Assembly: GCA_023511485.1 (NCBI GenBank)
Contig: JAIMBH010000007.1
Location: 1 to 64,000, forward strand
From: Bacillota bacterium
Lineage (GTDB): Bacteria; Actinomycetota; Aquicultoria; Aquicultorales; Aquicultoraceae
Reading direction: 5' to 3'
DNA: 64,000 bases
Within the stretch, counting starts at the first letter, position 1, and every line of letters begins with the position of its first letter. A program made the position numbers and the translations under genes. The notes beneath the pieces are model-generated. The model saw only the letters and a list, made by a program, of their open reading frames with translations, was not told the DNA's origin and ran no database searches. Below are positions 1 through 7,907 of the stretch, piece by piece.

Positions 1-97
1 AAAGCCCGCATATGGAATAATAACCCCAATACCTTGCATCGGAAACATCGCAATTGAATTTGACCGTTTCGGCGAGGTGCTTTAATGACTCATTCAT
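1..97 (-). CDS. Hypothetical protein, N-terminal fragment cut by window edge
   Basis: An ATG at 97 on the minus strand is preceded by a good ribosome binding site (GAAGGAG, 6 bases upstream). It opens a frame that stays open for 32 codons to the window edge. The visible residues begin MNESLKHLAETVKFNCDVSD and continue with a Tyr-rich stretch. There is no signal peptide. Only the N-terminus is visible, so I cannot assign a family. Confidence 0.55.
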   Translation of the reverse strand, partial: MNESLKHLAETVKFNCDVSDARYWGYYSICGL

Positions 98-278
98 TTT
101 TAGCTCCTTCGTAAATTCAGAGGAAAAGCGAAGCTTATTGTGTCCATCTTAAACATACCTGTTTAGTAGCCTATCTTTATTATCCCCGAAGTCATAGCGA
201 ATAGTAAAGACTATAAGGAATTGTTGCTGACAACAGTCAATTTTCAAAGAATACCAAGTAGCGCCCGACTCCCTACCT

Positions 279-1007
279 TTATTCTGATTCAGAATAAACA
301 TCAGGCCTCCAGATAAGTAAAATTCTTACATCCAAGAGCGCGTGGACAACCATCGATAGGATAAGGCTCCCAGTCAATACATACATAGCAGCAAGCCAGA
401 TACCAAGCAAAAATGTGATTATTATGCCTGTAATACCTTGATAGGTATGACCCAGAGCGAAAATGGCCGAGGAGATTAGTGCTGGCGTAATTATTGGGAT
501 TCCAGGAAGATATGTTAATAGATAAAACATAAGAAACCCACGGTAAATGATTTCCTCACTAATTCCGGCTGTGCTGGAAAGAGCAATCCAAATTCCTCGC
601 TCCACGCTTGTCTGAGGAAGCATCGGGGCAATAAGTTTTGCAGATTGCCGAACCCTTTCGCGATACCTCGGACCCATCGACCTCAGCGTGATAGCTGCTA
701 TAAAAACTAGACTCATAGCTAAGAGACCGATTGTTATCTCTGCCGACCTCCCAGATGGCAATCTAAGGCCGATACTATCCCTAACCGGTAGCGAACCTAT
801 ACTAAGAGATACAAGGATATAGATTACCATGACCCATTGCAGCATTATAGAGTTCAAATAGTAGCGGACGCGCGATATAGCGCCTGATTCGAATAATTTT
901 ATAAATCTTTGATAACCTAACTTGCTAATGACTGGCTGCGCAAAGACAAGATATGCGACCAACAGGCTCATCATAAAAAACGATATTAGATACGTTAGTT
1001 TTGGCAT
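279..1007 (-). CDS. CPBP-family intramembrane metalloprotease (Abi/CAAX-like)
   Basis: A 242-residue polytopic membrane protein with about six to seven hydrophobic segments. The conserved glutamate pair followed by Arg-Gly (EEIIYRGF, in the second half), a later FALGH motif, and a His-containing HALLD motif near the C-terminus are the diagnostic motifs of the CPBP glutamic protease family (Rce1/Abi type). These proteins cleave, or act on, membrane or prenylated substrates; the bacterial substrate is usually unknown. The start ATG has GGGAG about 10 bases upstream. It is transcribed alone and is separated from the two-CW gene by a strong stem-loop. Family assignment is firm; substrate unknown. 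Confidence 0.85.
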   Translation of the reverse strand: MPKLTYLISFFMMSLLVAYLVFAQPVISKLGYQRFIKLFESGAISRVRYYLNSIMLQWVMVIYILVSLSIGSLPVRDSIGLRLPSGRSAEITIGLLAMSLVFIAAITLRSMGPRYRERVRQSAKLIAPMLPQTSVERGIWIALSSTAGISEEIIYRGFLMFYLLTYLPGIPIITPALISSAIFALGHTYQGITGIIITFLLGIWLAAMYVLTGSLILSMVVHALLDVRILLIWRPDVYSESE

Positions 1008-1081
1008 AACCGTACTGCTCCCAGGTGTACAGTCAATCTTTTGATTTAGATTTTATCATTAAGGCAGGTACGTTAAACCGA

Positions 1082-1120
1082 ATAACAGATAACGCCGCAA
1101 CCAGCGGCGTTATCTGTTAT
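1082..1120 (-). terminator. 17-bp perfect stem-loop terminator
   Basis: Positions 1082-1098 pair perfectly with 1104-1120 around a 5-base loop. It lies downstream of the two-CW gene (minus strand) and upstream of the CPBP gene. It ends in a T-rich tract on the minus strand but has no long uniform T run, so it is a likely terminator rather than a textbook one. Confidence 0.6.
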
Positions 1121-1190
1121 ATTATCATTCGGGGGAACAATCTGCATCATTAAGCAATGATAGAATTTAATGGCAACAGCAATAGTTAAC

Positions 1191-1385
1191 TTAGCCAGAT
1201 ATGCCTTTTACAGTTTTGTAAAAATCGCACTCCATACAATTGGCCAACTTTTGGGCAAATGTACCTTGCACTACACCGCCGCACATAGTGCCGGAAACTT
1301 TCCAGCACGCCCTACCGTTGGCGGGATGGGCAGGGCAATCTCCGGTTAAATTTCTGCCGCATTTTTTAAATTCCCAGCAATTCAC
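1191..1385 (-). CDS. Two-CW domain protein (small Cys-rich)
   Basis: A protein of about 64 residues with a cysteine-rich layout: NCWEFKKCGR near the start, then CPAH, ACW, MCGG and a C-terminal CMECDFYK. This is the two-CW arrangement seen in small proteins and in sensory or chemotaxis proteins of anaerobes, and probably binds a metal or an Fe-S cluster. A GGAGGAG site fits a GTG at 1385 or TTG at 1388 better than the more upstream GTG at 1394, which abuts the Shine-Dalgarno sequence; I chose 1385. Function unknown. Confidence 0.75.
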   Translation of the reverse strand: MNCWEFKKCGRNLTGDCPAHPANGRACWKVSGTMCGGVVQGTFAQKLANCMECDFYKTVKGISG

Positions 1386-1522
1386 CAATATCACTCCTCC
1401 TATATCCTACTATACCGCGGGTTTATAGGGTTTATTATCGACACCAATCTTAGGTAACTTAACACCCATACGGGGGATTTTGTAATAAACTTCATCCCGT
1501 ACGGGCATACCAGAGTAGGCGG

Positions 1523-2656
1523 TTAAGCAGCCGGCCTACCGGTTTCTTCGATATGAAGCTTCCTTATTACAGCCCTCCTAACATCGGTGCTCGTCAATAT
1601 TCCCGCCAGCCTTCCGTCCTTTACTACGAGCATACGACCCTCCGCCTGGGTAACCAGTTTTGGTAAGATACTGAAGACGTCCGCTTCTGGAGCAATTATT
1701 ATTCTTGAAGATGCCGGGCGCATAACATCGCCTACACGAGTGCTTACCCAATCTTCACGCGGCAGGTTTTCAATACTGTGAATAGTTATCATGCCCATAA
1801 CCTGTTCATTTTTAACAACTGGATAAGCCACCCAGTTATGCCTTGCAAAGTGGTCTCTTACCATCTCCTCTATTGTGATTTCAGGGCTTACGGTTTCCGG
1901 ATTCTCGGTCATGATTTCCCCAACTTTTACACCTTCAAGAGCCTCGTGATAGACAACTTCCTGGTACTCTGCCTGCGCCGCACGCAGTAAATACCACCCA
2001 AGAAGCACAAACCATATTAGCGTAAAGACACCTATAAAGGGCCCAATAATGCCGATAAATATCATTGCATATGCGATACCTCGCCCTACGGCCGCAGCAA
2101 TACTCGTGGAGCGCACCAGGCTTCCTGTAAAATACCATATTGCCGACCGCAATACCCTTCCACCATCAAGCGGAAAACCGGGCAGTAGATTGAACACACC
2201 AAGAATAATGTTAACGTAACCGAGCCAGAATGCTGCTATGCCAACTGGGCCAACAACCTGACGTAACCCTAAGTAGATAGCGATAAAAATTACCCCAAGC
2301 CCTATGCTGCTTAGAGGCCCTGCAACCGCCATCTTAAATTCTATTCCTGGAGTTGGCGGTTCCTCTGTTATCCTTGATACGCCACCAAAGATCATAAGCC
2401 TTATGCCTTCTATCTTAATCCCGTTTCTTATCGCTATAACTGAATGCATCAGTTCATGAAAAAGAACCGATCCAAAGAAAAGAAGAGACGTGACTATGCC
2501 AATTGCTATATAAGCAACTGGAGTTAATCCCGGAATCAATTGCGGAAAGAGGGAGAAAGACAGGGCAAATGTTATTATCGCAAATATCAAGAACCAGCTG
2601 TAGTCCAGACTTATCTCGATACCATAAATCCTTCCGAGCCTTATGCCACCGTTCAT
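1523..2656 (-). CDS. Site-2 protease (M50) with C-terminal CBS pair
   Basis: An intramembrane zinc metalloprotease of about 377 residues. HELMH (around residues 67-71) is the HExxH zinc motif inside a membrane segment. NLLPGFPLDGGRVL further on supplies the third ligand (LDGGR), as in SpoIVFB/Rip-type S2Ps. After four to six membrane segments there are two cytosolic CBS domains (about 240-375) that probably bind adenine nucleotides and tune activity. ATG at 2656 was chosen because AAAGG lies 8 bases upstream; a GTG at 2665 overlaps this site. Likely role: cleavage of a membrane-bound regulator; substrate unknown. Confidence 0.9.
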   Translation of the reverse strand: MNGGIRLGRIYGIEISLDYSWFLIFAIITFALSFSLFPQLIPGLTPVAYIAIGIVTSLLFFGSVLFHELMHSVIAIRNGIKIEGIRLMIFGGVSRITEEPPTPGIEFKMAVAGPLSSIGLGVIFIAIYLGLRQVVGPVGIAAFWLGYVNIILGVFNLLPGFPLDGGRVLRSAIWYFTGSLVRSTSIAAAVGRGIAYAMIFIGIIGPFIGVFTLIWFVLLGWYLLRAAQAEYQEVVYHEALEGVKVGEIMTENPETVSPEITIEEMVRDHFARHNWVAYPVVKNEQVMGMITIHSIENLPREDWVSTRVGDVMRPASSRIIIAPEADVFSILPKLVTQAEGRMLVVKDGRLAGILTSTDVRRAVIRKLHIEETGRPAA

Positions 2657-2744
2657 GGTTAACACCTTTCATTTATTATAATAAATTACCTGATACAACT
2701 ACCTTTTCTTTACCCGCTGGGAGAAAAGCAAAACCGTGCGCTAG

Positions 2745-2940
2745 GTCAAGCACGCAAAAGTCTTAGCCGTAGAGAAACTAAAGAAAACCTATAGAAAGCT
2801 AAATGCCTTAAAAACATCAGTTTTGACGTTGAAGCGAATGAGATATTCGCCTAATAGGTCCTAACGGAGCTGGAAAGACCACCACCCTTCGTATCACCGC
2901 AACTATCCTCAAGTCTACCTCGGGAGCGGTAAATATGTAG
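2745..2940 (+). pseudogene. Relic of an ABC-transporter ATPase N-terminal half
   Basis: Translated across two frameshifts, this stretch reads like the start of an ABC ATPase: VLAVEKLKKTYRKLNALK, then ISFDVEANEIFA, then LIGPNGAGKTTTLRITATIL ending SGAVNM and a stop. The Walker A motif GPNGAGKTT is perfect. One frameshift is in the A-run near 2810, the other near 2851. No start codon, signature motif or Walker B remains. It is a decayed fragment on the plus strand just upstream of the PEPCK-like gene. A further hydrophobic open stretch at 3002-3076 could be the remains of a permease, but I cannot support that. Confidence 0.75.
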
Positions 2941-3080
2941 TTAACGCAATCCCGTTTACGCACTTATTTATGACTGCCCTAATCTGTTCTTAGGTAATTA
3001 TCCTGCCATCTTTTACAGCATTGCCTATGAAACGGTATTCTTTGCCGCATTTGCCGTCTCTACCCACCCTATTATATAAA

Positions 3081-3132
3081 TTGCTAAATTACCTGCGTGT
3101 AGGTATTCTATTATATATAAGGAAATACCTAC
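3081..3132 (+). promoter_or_regulatory. Promoter with repeated TACCT/AGGTA operator-like sites
   Basis: TTGCTA (3081-3086) and TATTCT (3104-3109), spaced by 17 bases, form a plausible promoter for the PEPCK-like gene. Overlapping it are TACCT (3090-3094), AGGTATT (3101-3107) and AATACCTAC (3124-3132). GTAGGTATT pairs with AATACCTAC across a 16-base AT-rich loop, and TACCT pairs with AGGTA across 6 bases. This looks like a repressor operator or a leader hairpin. Confidence 0.4.
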
Positions 3133-3148
3133 CAGGGAGAAGTGATCA

Positions 3149-4813
3149 ATGGTAAGCACTCAAATACCTCCACGCTCTGCTTGGAGAGCGATGATTGAAA
3201 GCCCATTTTACGCTAATTCTGTAAGAAAAACGACAATTCCAGAGCTTTATGAGCTGGCGAAGAAGCAGCCGGAAGTTATAGTGACGTCACACCCTTTCCA
3301 CAAGCCGGAGCAATTCGGCCTTCCCTCCGATGCAAAGGTACTTGTATCAAACGACGGGGGAATCGTAGGGCGTACAGCTAGAGCAAGGCGAATCATAAGG
3401 CAGATGAGTAAAAAGGAGAAGGGCGAGTTTCAGCGCATCCTTAGTGAAGCGATATATCAGCTCAACAAGCGTGAAGGATTGTGGCTTGAGGCGATTGTTG
3501 GTCTTCATCCAAACTTCTCAATAAAAGCCAACCTCTTAAGCCCTGCAACAGATGCGAAAAACATGTTTGACTGGGGAGTCAACTTTGCTCCCTGCATAGA
3601 ACCATGGATAAGTATTTATAACAATGCTAAAGAAATGGAAGAGCCAGACATCTTAGTGCTTGCCGACCCTGAGTGGCGGCATCCTGACTTTCCCGACAGC
3701 CTGGTCATCATCGACGAAGACGAGAACTGTGCTGCACTTCTTGGGCTTCGCTATTTCGGTGAGAGAAAGAAGGGGACTTTAACCATGGCCTGGACCATAG
3801 GAACTAGACAGAATATGGTCGCATGTCATGGTGGCATAAAAGCTATTGGGGATAAGCCGCCAATCGCGGTATTTGGGCTCTCCGGATCAGGTAAATCCTC
3901 TTTAACAAATAGTCTTGACCATGGCGGGACGCTAAATGAGAATGAGAAAGTAACGGTTGTTCACGATGATGCATTCTTAATCGATCTTGATGCGGATTTT
4001 ACAGTCGCACTTGAGCCAAGCCTTTTCGATAAAACCGACGCAGTTAAATTTAAAGACCCAATCATCAAATACTTCTACTCCGCGCAAAATGTCGGAGTCA
4101 CACAACTCAATGGTGAGCGGCTCATTATCGCTGAAGACATCAGGAACGACAATGGGCGCTGCATTAAATCGCGGGACATGTTTAATCACAGCAACTATTG
4201 CGGTCGGCCAGGAAGCGTTATTTGGCTTCAAAAAGACCCATCCCTCCCGCCAGTCAGCAAGGTCAATGACATCGACCTCGCAGTTGCCATGGGGGCATCG
4301 CTCAGTACTATGCGCGCCAGAGGAGTTGAAAACGTACCTCCCGAAGAACTTGAGAAATTGGTTATCGAGCCTTTTGCAAATCCGTTCAGAGTCCATCCAC
4401 TTATGGTTGATTGCCAGCAGTTTAGAAAGCTATTTAAGCTTGGCACTGATTGTTACGTTATGAACACACATGCCTTCGGTTTGCCCGGCAAGGAAATCGA
4501 CATTACTTTACAGCTGTCTCTTTCTATCTTAACGGCCATAGCAAGAGGGGCGATAGAGTGGACAGAATGGGAACATTTTCATGGGCTTTTAATACCGGCA
4601 AACGGAGCCGAGCTCTTTGGCGCAGATTATGACGATAAGTACAAGCCTCAGAGCGATATTGACTACATCAAATTCCTGAGAAGGAGAATGCAGGATCGAA
4701 TCACATACCTCTCCAACAAGCGAGACCTTGAGGGCGAAATGGAAAATATGTTTATCGACCCGCTTATAGCAGCAAGGGTACGTATTGACGATATGTTAAA
4801 GCCGCAGGTCTAA
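3149..4813 (+). CDS. Divergent ATP-type phosphoenolpyruvate carboxykinase
   Basis: A 554-residue protein resembling the ATP-utilising PEPCK family, which interconverts oxaloacetate plus ATP with PEP, CO2 and ADP. The P-loop is GLSGSGKSS (residues 243-251; the classical family has GLSGTGKTT). HDDAF at about 272-276 corresponds to the metal-binding kinase-2 region. The C-terminal third has a THAFGLPGKE stretch. It is somewhat longer than E. coli PckA (540) and its motifs are shifted, so it belongs to a divergent branch and the substrate is inferred. ATG has GGGAGAAG upstream. It stands alone behind a repeat-rich promoter. With the por operon it would link pyruvate, PEP and oxaloacetate. Confidence 0.7.
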   Translation: MVSTQIPPRSAWRAMIESPFYANSVRKTTIPELYELAKKQPEVIVTSHPFHKPEQFGLPSDAKVLVSNDGGIVGRTARARRIIRQMSKKEKGEFQRILSEAIYQLNKREGLWLEAIVGLHPNFSIKANLLSPATDAKNMFDWGVNFAPCIEPWISIYNNAKEMEEPDILVLADPEWRHPDFPDSLVIIDEDENCAALLGLRYFGERKKGTLTMAWTIGTRQNMVACHGGIKAIGDKPPIAVFGLSGSGKSSLTNSLDHGGTLNENEKVTVVHDDAFLIDLDADFTVALEPSLFDKTDAVKFKDPIIKYFYSAQNVGVTQLNGERLIIAEDIRNDNGRCIKSRDMFNHSNYCGRPGSVIWLQKDPSLPPVSKVNDIDLAVAMGASLSTMRARGVENVPPEELEKLVIEPFANPFRVHPLMVDCQQFRKLFKLGTDCYVMNTHAFGLPGKEIDITLQLSLSILTAIARGAIEWTEWEHFHGLLIPANGAELFGADYDDKYKPQSDIDYIKFLRRRMQDRITYLSNKRDLEGEMENMFIDPLIAARVRIDDMLKPQV

Positions 4814-4853
4814 AGATAGCAAGGTCTAAAGACGGCTAGATCTTAAGATAGTC
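4806..4853 (+). repeat. Three imperfect 16-bp tandem repeats at gene 3' end
   Basis: Units at 4806-4821, 4822-4837 and 4838-4853 share the pattern AGGTCTAAAGA and its variant AGATCTTAAGA. The stop codon of the PEPCK-like gene lies in the first unit. The remaining 4854-5029 shows no gene or clear terminator. Confidence 0.6.
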
Positions 4854-5029
4854 AACCTTTCAACAACCGGTGTGTATGTGGGCATCACATAATGCAAACC
4901 CAGAAAAACTACGCAGTCTGCAGGCTGCGGCCCCATTTTGAAGGTTTATTTTGCAACGTATTTGCGAATTCTGTGCTTACCTACCAGGCGTATGTTTTAG
5001 ACGTCTCATCGTTGGGTAAATAACGTTGC

Positions 5030-5788
5030 ATGGTTTCACGAGCACAAGCAGCAAGACAACCTAAGCATGTTGCTACCGAGAAACGTGTTTCTGTTGTTAT
5101 TCCCGCCTATAACGAGGAAAAGCATATTGTTTCCACGCTTAGAGATGTACACGAATACTTAACCCGTAAAAAGGAACCATTTGAGATTATTGTAGTCGAT
5201 GACGGGAGTTCCGACGGTACTGCCTTTCTCGTGCGCCGTATAGCCACAGAGCTGGGCTGCATCAAACTTATAACGTACTCCCCAAATCGAGGTAAAGGTT
5301 ACGCGGTCAAGCGCGGCGTGCTTTCAGCAAGCGGAAAATATATCTTAATTTCGGACGCCGATCTCTCCACACCTATTGATGAGTCGGATAAACTTATCGC
5401 CCTATGCAGGGAATCGGCGGATATTGTTTTCGGCTCCCGAGGTCTTGCAGATTCCAAAATCGAAACTCGGCAAACATTTTCCCGCTTTTTAATGGGTCGC
5501 ATATTTAACCTGATGGTAAGAGTGATTGCCCTACCAGGAGTTTACGATACACAATGCGGATTTAAGTGCCTGAAAAAGGATGCAGCGCACAGTCTTTTTG
5601 ATTCACTGGTTACTAATCGATTTGCTTTTGATGTAGAACTACTAATGAGAGCAAAAAGGGAAGGTTATGTTATAAAGGAAGTTCCGATACGTTGGAGGGA
5701 TATCCAACCATCCACGGTACGCCCGTTAAGCGATGCTATAGAAATGTTCATCCATCTCCTGAAAATACGCAGGCTTTTAAAAAAATAA
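5030..5788 (+). CDS. Family 2 glycosyltransferase, dolichyl-phosphate glucosyltransferase-like
   Basis: A 252-residue GT-A enzyme. VVIPAYNEEKHI near the N-terminus, VVDDGSSDGT and ISDADLSTPI (the metal-binding D-x-D region) are classical GT2 motifs. DTQCGFKCLKK and PIRWRDIQPSTV are typical of the ALG5/DPM branch that transfers glucose or mannose from a nucleotide sugar to a polyprenyl phosphate. There is no C-terminal membrane pair. It is followed after 14 bases by a GT-C membrane glycosyltransferase, which would use such a lipid-linked sugar. The start ATG lacks a strong Shine-Dalgarno, so the first few residues are uncertain. Confidence 0.85.
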   Translation: MVSRAQAARQPKHVATEKRVSVVIPAYNEEKHIVSTLRDVHEYLTRKKEPFEIIVVDDGSSDGTAFLVRRIATELGCIKLITYSPNRGKGYAVKRGVLSASGKYILISDADLSTPIDESDKLIALCRESADIVFGSRGLADSKIETRQTFSRFLMGRIFNLMVRVIALPGVYDTQCGFKCLKKDAAHSLFDSLVTNRFAFDVELLMRAKREGYVIKEVPIRWRDIQPSTVRPLSDAIEMFIHLLKIRRLLKK

Positions 5789-5802
5789 ATTAGGAGGGGA
5801 AC

Positions 5803-7503
5803 TTGAGCCGTAATATCGCTTATGTAGCAGCCGCTGTTTTGCTACTGACCATGCTTGGCATGCTTATATTAGATGCAAAAAGCGACTCCGCAACCATGGA
5901 CGAACCTACCCATATTGCAGCTGGTTATACTTACGTTAACGCCCTCGACTATCGGCTGAACCCAGAACATCCGCCTCTGGCAAAAGACTTGATGGGTTTG
6001 GCCGTTTCAACAATGCAGGTCAAATACCCGTTTGACTTTTTCTACCGCCACATATCGCTAGAATATGAAAATGGTTATAAGTTTCTTTTCCACAGCGGCA
6101 ACGACGCCGACGCAATTCTATTTCGTGGACGTCTTGCGATTATATCAGTCACAGTTATCCTTGCAATCTTCGTATTTCTCTGGTCAACCGAGCTCAATGG
6201 CACAATGGCAGGGCTCTTTTCTCTTTTACTTTTTGCATTTGATCCAAATATAATCGCACATGGTCATTTGGCAACTATGGATATGGCCATATCTGCGGCT
6301 TTCTTGATTAATTTATATTTCATCTGGAAATACTTAACAAAACGTTCAAAACCGCTGCTTATTGCCTCTGGTGTAACTGCAGGATTAGCATTACTCACGA
6401 AATTTTCGGCGCTTCTGCTGCTACCAGTCTATATAGCGCTCATTTTGTACATCGCTACTAAAGGACATGAAGGCGATGGGTGCCGTTTTGAACTTAAGCG
6501 ATTAAAAGACATTTTGGCTATATTCACCGTTATATGCCTGATCGGTTTTATCGTTTTTTTTCTTGGCTATACGATTAACATGCTTCATATGCCATCTTCC
6601 GTGCAAGCGGATATAATTAATTTAAAGCTTTCCGAGAGAACGCCCTTTTTGGCTTCGTTTCTCTCAAACATTGACTTAAGACCGATAACATATTACATAC
6701 TCGGCCTTACAATGGTTGGCAACCACGTCGCAGGGGGCCATTCCATATTTTTATTGGGCAGAGTCACTCAAGGTGTTCACTATTACTATCCGGTTGTTTT
6801 TGTTCTCAAGAGTACACTGCCCACGCTTATCCTATCTACCTTGATACTTGCGTTTGGAAGGCGAGTTAGATCACAAAGCCGGCTTGCTGAGGTAGCGCTA
6901 ATAAGCAGCATCCTCGTTTTTGGTGCGGCAGCCATTATGGGTAAACTCAACCTTGGACTCAGGTACGTGCTTCCTGTCTACCCTCTCCTTTATGTATATG
7001 CAGGCAAGCTTGTAAACCTATTTAAGTTTGATTCTCTCAAGCAAAACTCTGGTGAGTTACTCCACCGCTTCGGGTCTCCAAAAATTGTCCTTAATATATC
7101 GCTTATCATCCTAGGCATATGGCAGGTTATTACCTGTCTTGCCATATCCCCGTATCACCTCTCGTATTTTAACGAGATTATTGGCCCGACCCGTGGAAGT
7201 CAAGTGTTCTCTGATTCAAATGTAGATTGGGGTCAGGACCTTAGAAGGCTGCATAAGTATGTCGAGGACAATGAAATCGATCGCATATACATCGATTACT
7301 TTGGTGGCAGTATAATAGAATACTACTTTGGGAATAAGGCTGTTAAGTGGAGTGGAAAGAAAAGTTGTAGGCCCCATGGATGGTTTGCAATATCCGTAAC
7401 CAATTATAACCTCGAAACCGCCCAGGGAAAATACCGCTGGCTACGTAACTATAAACCGTACGCGCGTATAGGATATTCAATACTCGTCTACAAGCTTCCT
7501 TGA
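5803..7503 (+). CDS. GT39-like (PMT/ArnT-type) membrane glycosyltransferase
   Basis: A 566-residue protein with about ten to twelve membrane segments. The first extracytoplasmic loop carries DEPTHIAAGYTY and an NPEHPPLAKDL motif, typical of PMT/ArnT-like GT-C enzymes that transfer a sugar from a polyprenyl-phosphate donor to protein or lipid outside the membrane. The C-terminal soluble part contains SNVDWGQDLRRL, common in this bacterial subgroup. The start is TTG with an excellent TAGGAGGGG site. It forms a two-gene operon with the GT2 enzyme at 5030, which likely makes its donor. The acceptor is unknown. Confidence 0.85.
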   Translation: MSRNIAYVAAAVLLLTMLGMLILDAKSDSATMDEPTHIAAGYTYVNALDYRLNPEHPPLAKDLMGLAVSTMQVKYPFDFFYRHISLEYENGYKFLFHSGNDADAILFRGRLAIISVTVILAIFVFLWSTELNGTMAGLFSLLLFAFDPNIIAHGHLATMDMAISAAFLINLYFIWKYLTKRSKPLLIASGVTAGLALLTKFSALLLLPVYIALILYIATKGHEGDGCRFELKRLKDILAIFTVICLIGFIVFFLGYTINMLHMPSSVQADIINLKLSERTPFLASFLSNIDLRPITYYILGLTMVGNHVAGGHSIFLLGRVTQGVHYYYPVVFVLKSTLPTLILSTLILAFGRRVRSQSRLAEVALISSILVFGAAAIMGKLNLGLRYVLPVYPLLYVYAGKLVNLFKFDSLKQNSGELLHRFGSPKIVLNISLIILGIWQVITCLAISPYHLSYFNEIIGPTRGSQVFSDSNVDWGQDLRRLHKYVEDNEIDRIYIDYFGGSIIEYYFGNKAVKWSGKKSCRPHGWFAISVTNYNLETAQGKYRWLRNYKPYARIGYSILVYKLP

Positions 7504-7564
7504 TTGAGGCAATAGATGCTGAGTTTTACTGCTGCGGTTAATAAGTGTGCCGAGGTAATTTTGC

Positions 7565-7840
7565 CTAGGATACCTTCCACATACCATTCGGGTTTTTCTT
7601 TGCAAGTTCCAGTAAATTATTTAAAACGCCAGATATTCTTTCTCTTATAAGCCGTTCGTGTTCGTTATCGATATCCATCGATATACAGTCTATGGCTTCT
7701 TGAAGCATCTTCTCCGTTTCCTGGCCCAGTTTGCCATCCAAGTCCTTGAACTTAAAATACACGTCGTAATTCACGCCGATAGTCTCACCGATAACAATGC
7801 CGGACATCCTGCCGTCAGGTTCGTTTATCATTATACGCAT
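7565..7840 (-). CDS. Hypothetical 91-residue soluble protein
   Basis: Begins MRIMINEPDGRMSGIVIGET and continues as an alpha/beta, then mostly helical, charged protein with a single cysteine. No signal peptide or membrane segment. I do not recognise the family. It sits just downstream of the P-type ATPase (same strand, about 65 bases away from that gene's start side) and converges with the GT-C gene. The weak GGGG site 11 bases upstream leaves the start moderately certain. Confidence 0.6.
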   Translation of the reverse strand: MRIMINEPDGRMSGIVIGETIGVNYDVYFKFKDLDGKLGQETEKMLQEAIDCISMDIDNEHERLIRERISGVLNNLLELAKKNPNGMWKVS

Positions 7841-7907
7841 AATTTCTCTAACCCCATATACCTGCTAACATGCCTGCTAATTTGGATATATTATAACTTA
7901 ATATAAC

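Noticed and set aside
3002-3076. Relic of an ABC permease C-terminus
   Set aside because: A short hydrophobic open stretch exists, but I see no diagnostic motif to support it.
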